From assembly GCA_028285205.1 (NCBI GenBank), contig JANQQA010000229.1, forward strand, positions 1-48,085: a DNA stretch of 48,085 nt, read 5' to 3'. Of this stretch, positions 26,065-34,793 are shown in pieces; position 1 is the first letter of the stretch; each line of letters starts with the position of its first letter. Origin of the DNA: Bythopirellula sp. (GTDB lineage: Bacteria; Planctomycetota; Planctomycetia; Pirellulales; Lacipirellulaceae). The position numbers and the translations under genes are program-made. Under the pieces are notes generated by a model. The model saw only the letters and a program-made list of their open reading frames with translations. It did no database searches and was not told the DNA's origin.

Positions 26065-26262
26065 AGGTACTCTCTCCCTTCATCAACTCTACGAGAAAGC
26101 GTTACAGGCACCGAAACAGACTCTTTTGTGTGTCCTCAGGGCAGAAAGTAGCCATTTCCGAGATGCTGCTAGTCATTTGTAACGCCTAGTCGTAGTACTT
26201 GGTAGAGGAAGGATTCTTCAGGCTTGATCACATGAATCCATCACCGCTCAAGGAGGGGCAAA

Positions 26263-26478
26263 ATGAACGCATACCTCAGAAAACCAGTAATCATATGCAA
26301 TCTGCTGCTGTTAGTAGGCCGACCGTTAGCTCTCATCGGCTTCGTAACGGTCCTGCGTGGCGTTGCCAGTATGGCACCTAGGCGAGAGATGCTTTTGGGT
26401 AATGGCTTTCTTCTAGTCACATCCGGTTTCATCGCATTTTTACAAGTGAGGTTTAATGTTTCGCATTTTATCAATTGA
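26263..26478 (+). CDS. Small two-helix membrane protein, first gene of the CBASS operon
   Basis: 71 residues with two predicted transmembrane helices (about 8-31, VIICNLLLLVGRPLALIGFV, and 43-63, MLLGNGFLLVTSGFIAFLQV) joined by a short basic loop (MAPRRE). The ribosome site AAGGAGGGG, 6 nt before ATG 26263, is the strongest in the locus. Its 3' end overlaps the patatin start by 23 bp, which implies translational coupling. No family is recognised and no such gene is part of the CBASS types I know. Possible roles: membrane docking or restraint of the phospholipase, or immunity. It could also be merely a coupling leader peptide. Confidence 0.6.
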   Translation: MNAYLRKPVIICNLLLLVGRPLALIGFVTVLRGVASMAPRREMLLGNGFLLVTSGFIAFLQVRFNVSHFIN

Positions 26479-27394
26479 TGGTGGTGGCTTCCGTGGCGTT
26501 TACCCAGCTCACATGCTGCAGCGCATCGAACAAGAGTTAGGCATCAGCATTCGCGAGCACGTCGATTTGCTGACAGGCACAAGTACCGGTTCAATTATTG
26601 CCGGTGGACTCGCTAAAGGAATTAGCGCCCGTGAGATCGCGTCCATCTATGAGGCGAAGGGGACTAAGATCTTCAAGAAACGCTGGTTTGCGAGGCTGGG
26701 GCTAACGGGGAGTCGATTTCGCAGCAGTGCCCTCCAACAGATCGTCTCCACAGTCATTGGGACTACTAAGCTGGGTGACATCGACACACCGCTCATCATT
26801 CCAGCGACCGACGTAGGAAACGGCTGTGTCCATGTTTTCAAGTCGAGTTACGACAAGGAATTCGTCCGTGACAGGGACGTTTTGCTACGTGACGCGATCT
26901 TAGCATCCTGCGCAGCACCCACGTACTTTGATCCCGTCAAGGTTGACCAGTACCTACTGGCTGACGGAGGTGTGTGGGCAAACTGCCCGGCGATGGTCGC
27001 AGTCATCGATGCCAAAAGACGTTTAGGAGTACCACTGGCTGACATGCAAGTCCTCTCGATAGGGACAGGAGTTAGCAATCAGTACTACTCTCAGTCGTGG
27101 CGGTTATGGAAGTACGTTGTTGGCTGGGGCTTCGCAACGAGATGGGGCCGCAGCAAATTCATCGACATGATACTCAACCTGCAGAGCCAAACCGCTAGTA
27201 ACATGCTCAACCTGCTCCTCCAGCCAGAGCAGGTGCTGCGGATCAATTTTGACTCGGATAAACCACTCCCGCTGGATGATCCCCGAGAATACTCCAATTT
27301 AATTGCCAGGGCAGACAGAGACTTTACTCACAAAGCACACCTCATTCGCTCTTTTCTTGAAGCATCCACAGAAAGGCAGGCACAACATGCTTGA
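26456..27394 (+). CDS. capV: Patatin-like phospholipase, CBASS effector (CapV type)
   Basis: 312 residues. SIDGGGFRG (residues 6-14) forms the oxyanion hole, GTSTG (41-45) carries the nucleophile Ser43, and ADGG (169-172) carries the Asp170 of the Ser-Asp dyad; CAAPTYFDP lies just before it. CapV-type patatins degrade phospholipids when bound by a cyclic dinucleotide and so kill the infected cell. The immediately following CD-NTase gene makes that activity likely; the exact nucleotide is not readable. Starts at ATG 26456 inside the small membrane gene and overlaps the CD-NTase by 8 bp. Confidence 0.9.
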   Translation: MFRILSIDGGGFRGVYPAHMLQRIEQELGISIREHVDLLTGTSTGSIIAGGLAKGISAREIASIYEAKGTKIFKKRWFARLGLTGSRFRSSALQQIVSTVIGTTKLGDIDTPLIIPATDVGNGCVHVFKSSYDKEFVRDRDVLLRDAILASCAAPTYFDPVKVDQYLLADGGVWANCPAMVAVIDAKRRLGVPLADMQVLSIGTGVSNQYYSQSWRLWKYVVGWGFATRWGRSKFIDMILNLQSQTASNMLNLLLQPEQVLRINFDSDKPLPLDDPREYSNLIARADRDFTHKAHLIRSFLEASTERQAQHA

Positions 27395-28628
27395 TGACAA
27401 GAACACAATGTTGGGCAAAATCTTCGATTGTTTGGGCGAATCTCTAGATATTCCACCCAGTAAATACCAGCAAGCAGTTGATCGGTACACCGCGGTCGGA
27501 AAGCATCTTGAAGGAGGCGAATACTCTGAGTCGATGGGGGTTCCAGCGATCTACACTCAAGGGTCGTTTCGGCTCGGGACAGTTACACGTCCGTACCGTG
27601 AAGGGAAAGATGCGGACTACGATATCGACTTGGTATGTGATATACGTTCCCCGAAGAACTGTCTTACTCCCGAGCAAGTAAAGCAGGAGGTTGGCAAGAG
27701 GCTCGATTCCCACGGAACCTACTCAAAGCTACTCGATCAAGAGGGGCGACGTTGTTGGACGCTTGAGTATGCCGAAGAAGATGGCGTCGGGTTTCACCTA
27801 GATGTGTTACCTGCCCTTCCCGAAAGCCGTGACGTTCGCAGCTTGCTTGAAACCGCAGAGGCTTCTCAACATCTAGTAGAGCATTCGATTGCAATCACCG
27901 ACAAGCGTAAAGATGGGACGTATGCTTGGGACCCGAGCAATCCGCTTGGATACGGCCTTTGGTTCGACGTAAAGAATCAATACATGTTCAACCAGGTCGC
28001 AACTTTGCAAAAGCGGCTGATTGCTGAAGCAACAACCGTCTACGCAAGTGTTGATCAGGTGCCTGATCAGTTAGTTCGCACGCCGCTACAGCGACTCATC
28101 CAACTGTTAAAACGGCATCGTGACGTGAGGTTTGACGGACGGCCTAACTCTAAGGAAAGGCCTATCTCGATCATAATTACCACATTGGCGGCCGAGGTGT
28201 ATCGCAACGAAGCCAACCCTTGGTTGGCGTTAGAGAATTTCGTGATTGCGATTGAGAATTACGCTACTACACGTGTGATCCATAAGCGTGCCGGAGAGTG
28301 GTATATCCCAAACCCGACCAATTTGGCGGAGAATTTTGCGGATCGCTGGAACGATGCGGAAAGTGGCCGGGCGCATGCCTTCTTTGAGTGGGTAGGCTTC
28401 CTAAGAGAAGATTTGCTTGGGATGCTGTCGCTTTCTAACATCCAAGAGATCAATGAGCAATTGCAACCCGTTTTCGGCGTTGCGCAAGTCAAGGCAGCGT
28501 TTGCGCAATTCGGTGAATCGCTACAAACCACGTCTTCGACTGGCAACTTGAGTATGCTTGGGGCCAGTGGGTTGCTTGGTACAGGCGGCGGAACTCCTGT
28601 CCGAAAGCACAACTTCTATGCTGATTGA
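27387..28628 (+). CDS. CD-NTase (cGAS/DncV-like nucleotidyltransferase), CBASS
   Basis: 413 residues. YTQGSFRLGT (G59-S60) is the GS motif of polymerase-beta-like transferases; DADYDIDLVCDI has the metal-binding Asp79 and Asp81; FHLDVLPAL supplies the third Asp139. The C-terminal half is the helical domain. The enzyme is expected to make a cyclic di- or trinucleotide on phage infection. The chain ends KHNFYAD; in E2-dependent CBASS the C-terminus is a conjugation site, usually a small residue such as Gly or Ala. Starts at ATG 27387, overlapping the patatin gene by 8 bp, and overlaps the E2 gene by 11 bp. Confidence 0.92.
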   Translation: MLDDKNTMLGKIFDCLGESLDIPPSKYQQAVDRYTAVGKHLEGGEYSESMGVPAIYTQGSFRLGTVTRPYREGKDADYDIDLVCDIRSPKNCLTPEQVKQEVGKRLDSHGTYSKLLDQEGRRCWTLEYAEEDGVGFHLDVLPALPESRDVRSLLETAEASQHLVEHSIAITDKRKDGTYAWDPSNPLGYGLWFDVKNQYMFNQVATLQKRLIAEATTVYASVDQVPDQLVRTPLQRLIQLLKRHRDVRFDGRPNSKERPISIIITTLAAEVYRNEANPWLALENFVIAIENYATTRVIHKRAGEWYIPNPTNLAENFADRWNDAESGRAHAFFEWVGFLREDLLGMLSLSNIQEINEQLQPVFGVAQVKAAFAQFGESLQTTSSTGNLSMLGASGLLGTGGGTPVRKHNFYAD

Positions 28629-29052
28629 TATTCCTACTCGTGAGCTTAACTTAGCGATTCAGATTAGCCATTTGAGGTCGATGTTCCCTGATTCCCATTC
28701 GCGGATCAGAGACCATTGTGAGCTGGAATGGCAAGGTGTTCTTTCGCCTAGTGTCTACAGTGGCAGTTACGTCGTTGGACTCAACTACCGCATCGGCAAA
28801 CGCCCGCGAGTGGAAGTCTTAGAACCTGACCTCGTGTTACCAGCGCGAAGAAGCGAAATTCACATGTTCCATGATGCGACGCTCTGTTTGTTTTTCGACG
28901 ATGAGTGGAAAAAGGACATGGTTATCGCAAAGACGATCATTCCCTGGACTTGCGAATGGCTCATTCACTATGAACTCTGGCGAGTGACTGGTGAGTGGCA
29001 CGGTGGAGGCATTCACCTTTCGGATCAGTATTCTGAAAAAGAAGCTAGGTAA
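28618..29052 (+). CDS. E2-like protein of short type II CBASS (E2-only Cap2)
   Basis: 144 residues. ATLCLFFDDEW centres on Cys90, the predicted catalytic cysteine; the family pattern IIPWTCEWLIHYELWRVTGE and WHGGGIH follows. These are the marks of bacterial E2 domains that lack an E1/JAB partner and form a thioester with the CD-NTase C-terminus to stimulate it. Downstream there is no E1 or JAB gene, which fits the short type II (E2-CBASS) class. ATG 28618 overlaps the CD-NTase stop by 11 bp. Last gene of the operon. Confidence 0.85.
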   Translation: MLIDIPTRELNLAIQISHLRSMFPDSHSRIRDHCELEWQGVLSPSVYSGSYVVGLNYRIGKRPRVEVLEPDLVLPARRSEIHMFHDATLCLFFDDEWKKDMVIAKTIIPWTCEWLIHYELWRVTGEWHGGGIHLSDQYSEKEAR

Positions 29053-29809
29053 GAACTTCTGGGATATAGTTTATTGTCTCAGCCCGCCCGACACGATGAA
29101 TACATGCCTTTCAGATTGTTTTGCAAGGATTCGAAGGCCTTAACCAATCTCACGCCAAAGCTCGTCACACGGCTTGAGCAAGTCAATTGCTCGAACACGA
29201 ATCCCAAGATTTGCTAGACGCTTGATTGCCGAGGATGTCTAGCTCCGGTCACCTCAGATTCGACATAACCATACGATGACACGGTTAGTGACACGGTATT
29301 GAGATATCGTCAAAGAAAAACATTGACGAAAGAGAATGCGTAGAAATCAAGAGAATTCCCGTAAGATGTTTGCTGGTAAAGACTTTAGGTGCAAATCGAT
29401 CGTTTTACACTAACAGACCCCCAGTCAAACGCGCTACCAGACTGCGCCACGGCCCGAATACCTGAATATATAGCTTTTGGACGCGACGAGAAAGGGGCTG
29501 TCAAACCCGATGTTGCGACATCGTATCACGAGTGCACGGCTTTGGGGCTCGCTCAACCAGCCTCGGATGTACAATCCTCGAAATAGTTGGCATGTCCACA
29601 TTCGTGGTAAACTACGTACATTGGTCGATGCTGAGTGATAGATTCGTTGAACTGCATGGCGAACTGTGGCGGACTAGCCGTTAAGGACGATAACTCATTT
29701 CTGAGTTGGTGGGTCCCGGCTCTGGTGGCCAAACTCGTCGGCCATGCTGAGTAGATTGCAAGCAACTCCAGCTTGGTAATCAATCCATGCGTTACCCTCA
29801 TCGCGTTAG
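29053..29809. other. Gap of 757 bp with tRNA remnant, otherwise no gene
   Basis: Apart from the tRNA-Pro remnant at 29416-29456 no gene is supported. A short leftward peptide at 29144-29239 (ANLGIRVRAIDLLKPCDELW, then stop) looks like protein but is closed upstream by a stop and may be a scrap of a lost gene. Base composition rises in GC towards 29.8 kb. Confidence 0.5.
29416..29456 (-). tRNA. Truncated tRNA-Pro(GGG): 5' half only
   Basis: Read leftward the sequence is CGGGCCGTGGCGCAGTCTGG then TAGCGCGTTTGACTGGGGGTC: acceptor 5' strand, D-arm (GCGC stem, AGTCTGGTA loop), anticodon 5' stem TTTGA and loop CTGGGGG with anticodon GGG. Pairing would need TCAAA next, but the sequence turns to TCTGTTAG. 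The variable loop, T-arm and acceptor 3' strand are absent, so this is not a functional tRNA. The break at the anticodon loop is a typical tRNA integration point. Confidence 0.75.
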
Positions 29810-30784
29810 ATGACAGCAAGCACCGTCCTCATTGAATCGCCACGCGAAGCGGCCGACCTGCTGCGCGGCGGCGGCCTCGTCGCGTTTCCGACGGAGACCG
29901 TCTTCGGCTTGGGGGTCGACGCGACCAACGACGAGGCGGTGCAGAAACTGTTCGTCGCCAAGGGGCGACCGAGTAGCAATCCGCTGATCGTCCATGTTGC
30001 TGATGCTGGGCGCTGGTCGGACGCGGCAGCAATGCTGACGCCCAGCGCAGAGGTGTTGCTGGCGGAGTTCGCTCCGGGACCGCTAACCGTCGTGCTCCCG
30101 AAGCGGGCCGAGGTGTCGTCGCTGGTGACAGCTGGGCTCGGCACGGTCGGTTTACGAATCCCCGACCACCCAATCGCCGCTGAGATCATTCGGCTCGCGG
30201 GCAGGCCGATCGCAGCCCCGTCGGCGAACCGCTCGGGCCGACCAAGCGGGACCCGCTGGCGCTCGGTGCTTGAGGACCTCGACGGGCGCGTCGACGCAGT
30301 GGTGCAACAGGATGGACCTTCTCTTGGACTGGAGTCCACCGTTGTCGATTGTACCGGGCCGATCGCAACGGTGCTGCGACCGGGTGCGGTCACTACCGAG
30401 CAGATTCGACGTATCCTGCCCGATGTCCGCGAGATTGTCAGCGCGGCGAATCGTTGCGACCAGCCCGTTGTTCTTTCGCCCGGCACGCTGCATCCGCATT
30501 ATCAACCTCATGCGTCGGTTCACTTGGTCGACTCGCCCACTTCGATCAGCGTCGCGAGAGGAGATCGCGCTGCGTACTGCGGACTGCTTCCCGTCGATAC
30601 ACCGGACTCATTAGCAATGCATGCCGTCTACTCCACGGTTGGCGAATATGCGGCCGCGTTCTATGAGTTCCTTCGCGAGGCCGATCGAAATGAAGTGACG
30701 ACGATCTACGTACAACTGGCGCCCGACGAAGGAATTGGCCACGCGCTCCGCGACCGTCAGCTGCGGGCCGCTGGTGAACGATGA
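29810..30784 (+). CDS. sua5: L-threonylcarbamoyladenylate synthase (Sua5/TsaC2)
   Basis: 324 residues. The YrdC domain (1-200) has LVAFPTETVFGLGVDA near residue 23, KGRPSSNPLIVHV, APSANRSGRPS and a C-terminal GLESTVVDCTG, as in Sua5. It makes threonylcarbamoyl-AMP from threonine, bicarbonate and ATP for t6A37 of ANN-reading tRNAs. Residues 215-320 are the extra Sua5 domain, absent in short TsaC. Cytoplasmic. ATG 29810 lacks a good ribosome site. This is the first core-type gene right of the island. It and its surroundings have clearly higher GC than everything to the left. Confidence 0.93.
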   Translation: MTASTVLIESPREAADLLRGGGLVAFPTETVFGLGVDATNDEAVQKLFVAKGRPSSNPLIVHVADAGRWSDAAAMLTPSAEVLLAEFAPGPLTVVLPKRAEVSSLVTAGLGTVGLRIPDHPIAAEIIRLAGRPIAAPSANRSGRPSGTRWRSVLEDLDGRVDAVVQQDGPSLGLESTVVDCTGPIATVLRPGAVTTEQIRRILPDVREIVSAANRCDQPVVLSPGTLHPHYQPHASVHLVDSPTSISVARGDRAAYCGLLPVDTPDSLAMHAVYSTVGEYAAAFYEFLREADRNEVTTIYVQLAPDEGIGHALRDRQLRAAGER

Positions 30785-30848
30785 GCCGATCGGCCGGCGT
30801 TGATTCGCCGACGGTGGGTGGTCGCATTGCGGTGACGAGCGCGACCGT

Positions 30849-31316
30849 TCAACCTTCGACCGAGATTTCGATAGTATTCTCGCCCGGTTCGATGGTCTTG
30901 CGCAGCGGGCTGGTAGCTGGCCGATAGAACTTTGGCGGTAGCACCCAATCTGGCGATGGAGGCGGAGTTTCGCCGCGACTCTTGTATTCCGCATCGACCT
31001 TACGTTTGAGTTCGTAAAACTCCTGCTGCGTCATATTGCTGTCGGGCGGACCGACGTACACAACATAATCACCTAACGGAATGCCTGCTTCGCCGTTGTA
31101 ATTGAGCGAGTATTCCCCGGAAGTGCCAATGACGGCGCCGGCAATGATCCCTTTGGAAGACTGTTCGAAGTAGATCTTGTTTCCCTCCGCAACCGGCTCG
31201 CCATCAAAAGTCACCGTGCCGCTTACGTATCCGACGGGCTTGCTTTCGCCGCAGCCCGAGCAAGCGACAAGACCAAACGGCAGCAGGAGAACGACAAACG
31301 GCGCGGACTTCATCAA
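30849..31316 (-). CDS. Small lipoprotein downstream of a DUF1559 gene
   Basis: 155 residues. Signal peptide with the lipobox near residues 16-20 (LVAC, then SGC; the first or the second cysteine may be lipidated). The mature part begins with VSGTVTFDGEPVAEGNKIYF, the typical carboxypeptidase-regulatory-like beta-sandwich found in many planctomycete lipoproteins, and ends in a tail with PPPSPDWVLPPKFYRP. It directly follows a DUF1559 protein gene on the same strand (105-bp gap), a recurrent pair in Planctomycetes. Function unknown. Confidence 0.8.
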   Translation of the reverse strand: MMKSAPFVVLLLPFGLVACSGCGESKPVGYVSGTVTFDGEPVAEGNKIYFEQSSKGIIAGAVIGTSGEYSLNYNGEAGIPLGDYVVYVGPPDSNMTQQEFYELKRKVDAEYKSRGETPPPSPDWVLPPKFYRPATSPLRKTIEPGENTIEISVEG

Positions 31317-31421
31317 TCAACCGTGGAACAGTAGTGGACTGAGAGAAACTATGTAGGTGCGTGATTCAGACGACTCCAACCAACGCACACCAAGCACGGA
31401 GGCACGGACTCACAACCCGGC

Positions 31422-32474
31422 TCAATTGACGACGCTGACAACCTCTCCGTCATTCTTGGTGGCGATGCGCTTGAGGGTAGCCAGATCCATATCCTCGGTG
31501 AAGAACAGCACTGCCCCATCGCCTAGAGCCACGTGCACTCCGCCGGGATGGCTCGAACTTAACGGCAGATTAATGCCCCAATTCTCGTGCACGCCAGGCG
31601 AATCGGCAGATTTCGTGTTGATCGCGTATCGTACGGTCGTGGCACCGAAGTATCGAGTCCCCCGCCCATGGGTTCTTCGATCTGCGCCGAAGAGAATACC
31701 TCCTCGTCCAAACATCTGGATCTGATCGCCTCTCAATTTGATATAGAACGCGGATACTTCCGCCAAGAAGCCCGTGTTTGAAAGCCCATCGGTGACCGCC
31801 TCGAGTTTTGATTCTTGCCGAGCTGGTGCCAAAATGCCGCGCGGCGAGAATATTCCCGTTGAGGCAGAGCCACCGCAGCAGTTGCAGCACGTTTCATTTT
31901 CGTCATCCAAGAATCTCGGTGGTGGATCGCTATCCAAATCGGCGACGCCCCCACTCAGCGCGGCAAACTGCGGGCGTGTCGACTGGGTATCGTTCGGCCT
32001 TGCGTTCGCGTCACTGTGTCTCTCGATGTTCGCCAACAGTGGCAGTTCACTGGAGGGGCACGTGAGTTCGGGCAACGCTAGACCGTTCATCAAGAGCTTA
32101 TTCTTGGGAGCGTTCACGAGCCAAGGGTCCTCCAGTAGGTCGAGTTGACTATGCAGGTTGGCTCGCTCGATGTATGGCAACAGCTCCACCCAGAACGCAT
32201 ACGAGCCTGGGTATTTTCGCCGACCGTCATCGTCGTCGTAGGTTTGGCTCAGAGAAGGAAAGTGCCCCTTGGCCGTGGCCAGGTTGTGCATGCCCAGAGC
32301 CAGCTGCCGCAAACGGTTGCTACACTGAGTACGTCGCGCCGCTTCTCGAGCTGCCTGTACAGCCGGTAGTAGCAGTGCAACCAGAACGCCGATGATTGCG
32401 ATCACCACCAGAAGTTCAACCAACGTAAAGCCCGCTGAAAGCACTCGACGTCTTCGTCTGGTGAAGCGTTTCAT
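31422..32474 (-). CDS. DUF1559 protein with prepilin-type N-terminus
   Basis: 350 residues. RRVLSAGFTLVELLVVIAII is a prepilin cleavage and methylation motif (cut before F after G), followed by the hydrophobic pseudopilin helix and AAREAARRTQCSNRLRQLAL, the DUF1559 (SBP_bac_10) start. The C-terminus HPGGVHVALGDGAVLFF is the family H-x-G-G signature. The protein is probably exported by a type II/IV pilin-like system and assembles or acts on the envelope. ATG 32474 has GGAGAAGG before it; longer starts are artefacts. Followed by the lipoprotein gene. Confidence 0.9.
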   Translation of the reverse strand: MKRFTRRRRRVLSAGFTLVELLVVIAIIGVLVALLLPAVQAAREAARRTQCSNRLRQLALGMHNLATAKGHFPSLSQTYDDDDGRRKYPGSYAFWVELLPYIERANLHSQLDLLEDPWLVNAPKNKLLMNGLALPELTCPSSELPLLANIERHSDANARPNDTQSTRPQFAALSGGVADLDSDPPPRFLDDENETCCNCCGGSASTGIFSPRGILAPARQESKLEAVTDGLSNTGFLAEVSAFYIKLRGDQIQMFGRGGILFGADRRTHGRGTRYFGATTVRYAINTKSADSPGVHENWGINLPLSSSHPGGVHVALGDGAVLFFTEDMDLATLKRIATKNDGEVVSVVN

Positions 32475-32869
32475 GATCCTTCTCCGGACGAGGAGAGTAG
32501 AACCCAAGTAACAAGGGCTTGCGCGTTTCGATCCGACAAAGTAGCGACGACGATGCAGAACGACGTGGATCATGTCGACTGCAAACATCTACTCTACCGG
32601 ATCGTCGACGACCTTGAGCTCATGGGTCACGCCCTGCTCCTAGTCATCGCAAAAATTCCACGATAGCAACTTAACTCTAGCAACAAATGCGACCATTGCA
32701 AAGCTGTCCATAGTTTTCGATAGCTCAAGGGAAATGGCGTCACGGCAGGCTTGGATGTTTATGTCCTGTGTTCCGAGTGATTGTCTCAGCATCGATAGGA
32801 ATTTTTCGCAGATTGGGCCGAGGCGTTCAGTAGCTCAATATCCACACTCGATATCCAAATTGCGAAAGC

Positions 32870-34441
32870 TCATTCAACACTTGAAACGTCACCAGTCGAT
32901 ATCTCGGGCTTGCTCGACGGAACTGTCCACTGCACTGCTGGAAGAGTGACAGTGTCAGGAACACTCTTGGTATTCCCTGTTCTCAGAAAATCGACGTACG
33001 CATTGCGAAAAGCCTCCGAGGTTCCCAGCGCCTCGCGCAACGCGACGTGAGAACCTCGCTCGACGAACACAAGTTTCGCACGTGGGAAGAACTTCGCGAT
33101 CTCGTTGGCATTTTCGAGCGGGGTGTTTACGTCCCAAGTCCCCTGAACCAGCAACGTTGGAATCTCCGATGTAAATCCCCGGCGAAACTCTTCGCCAACG
33201 TCGACATTCATCACGGGTAATGCAACCCGATAGGCATCGTTGATTTTTCCAAGGAGTGATACAGCGGGATCTTGCTCCACTTGTCGTCGACGAACAGAGC
33301 TGATGCCCGAGGAGCAGTCGAGGAGAAAAAAGCTGAGTGTCGCGCCACGGAGCGGGGCACTAGACTTAAGGCGTAATCGCGCAGCTGCCTCATAGTTGCC
33401 GCTGTTGAGGTCAATGACCTTCGCAGGCCAGCTACGAATGCCGTACCCATTGCTCATCCCAGAAAGCAACTGGTCTCGAATTGCTCGGCCGTCGACCAGC
33501 ACAGTAGTCATACTTCCCGAATCGTGATCCTCTACCTGAACCGTAGCTGGCGTCGCATCAAGTCGCTCAGTGACTTCTCGCAGTGCTGCGATGAGTCCCA
33601 TCTCTGGAATGTGTAGAGCAAGCGCGGGATCTTGCTCGGCGGCCTTTGCTATTCTCTCCAGTGTGTTGAAAACGTGGCTAGGCATGTCCCAGGTGTGGTC
33701 TGGCCCTTCCAGCCCGGACAGGATGGCTCGTTCGACGATTTCGGGATGATACCTCATCACGGCCATGCCCCAGTGCGACCCGAAGCTGCTGCCAGATAGG
33801 ATGACCGACTTGTAGCCCAATGCAGCACGGGCATCGTTGACATCAGCGGCTGCTTCGATGACGTTAAATCCGTTGACATCGAGCCCTCTTGATTGCCAGT
33901 ACCTCTTGCCCTGTTGGCAAGCCTTGCGCACGGCGTCGCGATACTGTTCTTCTGTTTGCGCCTTGTCAGGCCGAAACCCTTCGATCGGTTCAACCAGTGT
34001 GCTCGGCTTCGAGGAGCCAATTCCGCGTTGACCAACCACAACAAAGTCAGCGCCCAATTCCCGGGTGACCGGCCAAACATCGGCAGTGAGAAAGCCGGTA
34101 TCTGGTGCGCTTATTCCAGGAAATCCTGGCCCGCCATAAAGCTTGAACACCGGCGCCTGCGTCGGCCGACTGTGCTCTGCCCGGAATCGCACGATCTCGA
34201 TAGAAATCGCTTCACTGTTTGCGTCCCTGCGATTCATTGGCACGAACAGTAGCCCTCGTTCAAACTCGACTGCCTCGCCCGATTCGAGAAAGACTCTCTC
34301 AGGATAGAGAAACGCGGTGCCGATCGGCGGAGCGTTAGCCGCACCGCGATGGAATGCCTGGTCTGCGTCGTCGGCTAACACTAAGCAGACATCCCACGGC
34401 CAACCAAGAATCAGTACGATGAGCAGCATTTTGGACTTCAT
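32870..34441 (-). CDS. Secreted alpha/beta-hydrolase, peptidase S33-like
   Basis: 523 residues with a signal peptide (MKSKMLLIVLILGWPWDVCLVLA). The N-terminal domain has FKLYGGPGFPG (oxyanion region HGGPG-like) and VVGQRGIGSSKP, then VILSGSSFGSHWGMAVM with the nucleophile serine elbow G-S-S-F-G; PTLLVQGTWDVNTPLENA and the histidine in VERGSHVALRE complete the triad. This layout fits tripeptidyl-/proline-aminopeptidase-like S33 hydrolases. The substrate is not readable. The 34442-34793 gap upstream shows nothing but presumed promoters; there is also no gene at 32475-32869. Confidence 0.82.
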   Translation of the reverse strand: MKSKMLLIVLILGWPWDVCLVLADDADQAFHRGAANAPPIGTAFLYPERVFLESGEAVEFERGLLFVPMNRRDANSEAISIEIVRFRAEHSRPTQAPVFKLYGGPGFPGISAPDTGFLTADVWPVTRELGADFVVVGQRGIGSSKPSTLVEPIEGFRPDKAQTEEQYRDAVRKACQQGKRYWQSRGLDVNGFNVIEAAADVNDARAALGYKSVILSGSSFGSHWGMAVMRYHPEIVERAILSGLEGPDHTWDMPSHVFNTLERIAKAAEQDPALALHIPEMGLIAALREVTERLDATPATVQVEDHDSGSMTTVLVDGRAIRDQLLSGMSNGYGIRSWPAKVIDLNSGNYEAAARLRLKSSAPLRGATLSFFLLDCSSGISSVRRRQVEQDPAVSLLGKINDAYRVALPVMNVDVGEEFRRGFTSEIPTLLVQGTWDVNTPLENANEIAKFFPRAKLVFVERGSHVALREALGTSEAFRNAYVDFLRTGNTKSVPDTVTLPAVQWTVPSSKPEISTGDVSSVE

Positions 34442-34793
34442 CTGGTACTCTCCGAGCGTACGGCAATCGACGGGTAACGAAGTTCACCCCATCAGATTTC
34501 TCGTGTGAGTAACAGCGATCTTGCGCGCATTGTTTGCAAAAAGTGAGAGATTATGTGAGTACCACAACTATGAAACTACGCACTCGTTAGAAGCAACTTG
34601 GCGAGAGATGAAGTAAGATTTTGTTGTCAGCGCGTCCTGAAGCCGAAGACGTGGCGCTCGACCTTCGAGGCAATTCGGACCACATTGGCATGACTTAGTC
34701 ACTCGTCTGAATGGGCTAACTGGTATCTTCAGCCGTGACAACTTAAACTAGCACGAAGCTCCCACTTATCGTTCTCTGCGGGTTAATGTACCG

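Noticed and set aside
26065..26262. ECF-type -35/-10 promoter for the CBASS operon
   Set aside because: GTAAC at 26179 and CGTAGTA at 26190 are too close together; no credible spacing was found.
29553..29819. Leftward frame with an HECGH string
   Set aside because: The HECGH string resembles a zinc motif, but the rest is not protein-like and no start signal exists; chance.
29806..30523. Long leftward reading frames opposite sua5
   Set aside because: GC-rich antisense shadows with arginine/serine-rich, low-information protein; sua5 on the other strand is well supported.
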